In this document: positions 63,092 to 64,000 of the stretch, piece after piece
Numbering within the stretch: the stretch's first letter is position 1
Layout: each line of letters begins with the position of its first letter
Assembly: GCF_020829595.1 (NCBI RefSeq)
Contig: NZ_JAIVFW010000030.1
Coordinates: 26,208-90,207, forward strand
Length of the DNA stretch: 64,000 nucleotides
Direction: 5' to 3'
Source: Nostoc sp. CHAB 5844
Lineage (GTDB): Bacteria; Cyanobacteriota; Cyanobacteriia; Cyanobacteriales; Nostocaceae
Program-made: the position numbers and the translations under genes
The notes under the pieces: model-generated
What the model saw: only the letters and a program-made list of their open reading frames with translations
What the model was told of the DNA's origin: nothing
The model's database searches: none

Positions 63092-63625
63092 TTATTTATC
63101 TTGCACTCGCACATCAATAACAGTGGCATTGAAGTTGTAGTTATAGCCTTCTAGCTCAAAAGGCATACCAATTTTGACTTTACTGTTACCTAAAACTGGG
63201 CCACTTTCAGTTACTTGAGCTTTACCTTCCAAAGTTAACAGCATATCTGTACTGAAATTGTTAGTTCTAGGATCTGGCAATTCTTTCACAGAACCATCTG
63301 GTTGAGTCGCGGTTACAGTTCTTGGTAGCACTTGCACAGATTTAATCCCAATTTGACCGTAAGGCTGATTGCGGATAATGACGTTAGTTTTACCACCTTT
63401 TTTAAAGCCATTGTCAAATAAGCGTTCAGGGTCGCGCACGTTCAAACCACGTACTGCTAAATCTACCTCAATCGGTACTGTTTTTGCGCCAACTTGGGCA
63501 ACAGAACCAGATGTGCCAGGAAAGATGAAAATCCCAACTATAACTAACAGAATTACAAGTGCAGCACCTAAATCAAGAATGTTGATTTTACCGAACAAGC
63601 GACCTTTGGAATCAAAAATAGCCAT
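63092..63625 (-). CDS. DUF4330 family membrane-anchored protein
   Basis: 177 residues from the ATG at 63625 (MAIFDSKGRLFGKINILD); an in-frame ATG at 63646 adds 7 residues. One membrane helix (about 21-43, LGAALVILLVIVGIFIFPG) anchors a soluble domain with VDLAVRGLNVRDPERLFDNGF and GNSKVKIGMPFELEGYNYNFNATVIDVRV. DUF4330 is found in bacteria near envelope or polysaccharide genes; function unknown. The promoter must lie in the structured spacer 63626-63942. Confidence 0.82.
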   Translation of the reverse strand: MAIFDSKGRLFGKINILDLGAALVILLVIVGIFIFPGTSGSVAQVGAKTVPIEVDLAVRGLNVRDPERLFDNGFKKGGKTNVIIRNQPYGQIGIKSVQVLPRTVTATQPDGSVKELPDPRTNNFSTDMLLTLEGKAQVTESGPVLGNSKVKIGMPFELEGYNYNFNATVIDVRVQDK

Positions 63626-63942
63626 AAAAACTTTTCCTAAAGACAAACAAAGTATTTGATTGTAGCAACAAAGTTAATCAGGGACAGGGCAAATTTCCCG
63701 ACAGAGGTCAGACTTAAAGATGGCTAAGTCTTTTAGTCTTGCGACAGTGTATCACGAGTTGAAAAAATCGGCGTACAGTCGGCAAATCCTTTAGACATTC
63801 GCCGTTCACTGTTGCCTCATGAAGATAAATCCCTCTGGAGATGATAGGGGCGATCGCTCCGTAGTCCTAAGATGAATCCCCGTGCGACTCGTTGTAAGCG
63901 AATCACGGGATAATACCCGCCATCGACTCAACCAGAGAGTGA
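63626..63942. other. structured intergenic region, 317 bp
   Basis: Contains a closing stem CTCTGG (63833-63838) / CCAGAG (63932-63937), an inner hairpin GGGGCGATCGCTCC (63847-63860) and a third CCCGTG (63879-63884) / CACGGG (63904-63909). A minus-strand terminator-like hairpin follows at 63769-63804 (listed separately). Reads like a folded RNA domain on the minus strand. No coding frame. Confidence 0.5.
63761..63804 (-). terminator. terminator-like hairpin on the minus strand
   Basis: On the minus strand CGGCG (63804-63800) pairs with CGCCG (63773-63769), with an alternative stem GGCGAAT / ATTTGCC, and is followed by ATTTTTTC (63768-63761). It would end transcripts coming from the partial gene at the window edge or from the structured region. 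Confidence 0.55.
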
Positions 63943-64000
63943 CTAATCCTCAACAATGTCATCAGGGTCAACAACAGGCTGAGAGCGAACGACAAAGCCA
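63943..64000 (-). CDS. C-terminus of a protein (partial)
   Basis: On the minus strand the frame from the window edge reads GFVVRSQPVVDPDDIVED and ends with TAG at 63943-63945. Nineteen codons are too few to recognise a family. The acidic ending is like many cytosolic proteins. It runs toward the structured region and terminator at 63761-63937. Confidence 0.4.
   Translation of the reverse strand, partial: GFVVRSQPVVDPDDIVED

Overview
The window comes from a filamentous, heterocyst-forming-type cyanobacterium (Nostoc/Anabaena group). The evidence is the dense scatter of the octamer GCGATCGC (HIP1), the tandem heptamer repeats and palindromic repeats typical of Nostocales intergenic DNA, and many cyanobacterium-specific genes. 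These include split orange-carotenoid-protein modules, ferredoxin-type glutamate synthase, DUF1830, DUF4079 and DUF4330 proteins, a DICT protein, and an RNase E ending in the RRRRRRSSA motif. No tRNA, rRNA, CRISPR array, prophage or complete insertion sequence was seen.

Layout. 1-7900: a secreted-protein fragment, a large subtilase, a BolA plus monothiol glutaredoxin pair, an unusual OmpR-type regulator, an orphan ABC ATPase and a membrane protein. 7971-10817: an accessory locus on the minus strand. It encodes a secreted protein with calcium-binding repeats and a C-terminal papain-fold toxin-like domain, followed by two tandem homologous genes built from four copies of one module (candidate immunity proteins). 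10953-18105: DUF4079 and DUF1830 proteins, a radical SAM protein, a DICT/degenerate HD protein coupled to a pentapeptide protein, then two DUF6888/DUF6887 pairs. The second pair is decayed and interrupted by a 91-bp MITE. A Uma2 nuclease-like protein follows.

18288-25860: CPBP protease, ClpS, LL-diaminopimelate aminotransferase, a STAS protein and a B12-type radical SAM protein. 26422-31981: the rne-rnhB operon with a long leader, DUF1997, a glycosyltransferase relic and pheA. 32522-33739: a surface protein of seven repeats with a C-terminal sorting-like segment. 33835-39896: a Lon-substrate-domain protein and the str operon (rpsL, rpsG, fusA, tuf, rpsJ). 40019-48791: an A-type Fe-S carrier, a cupin, a phosphodiester glycosidase and glutamate synthase.

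49218-54146: a MacB-like ATPase, a GNAT, a helical carotenoid protein, a HAD phosphatase, queG and the C-terminal-domain homologue of OCP. 54354-57348: a partner-switching signalling cluster (anti-sigma-type kinase, receiver-GAF-PP2C phosphatase, LuxR regulator). 58076-64000: a WecG/TagA glycosyltransferase, an FtsE-like ATPase, several conserved unknowns, an alpha/beta hydrolase, DUF4330, and a structured intergenic region before a partial gene.

The main points of novelty are the toxin/immunity locus, MITEs of two families with clean TA target duplications (one reconstructable inside a gene), repeats that have become protein C-termini, a CRP-like operator, and several terminators or structures with no gene to explain them.
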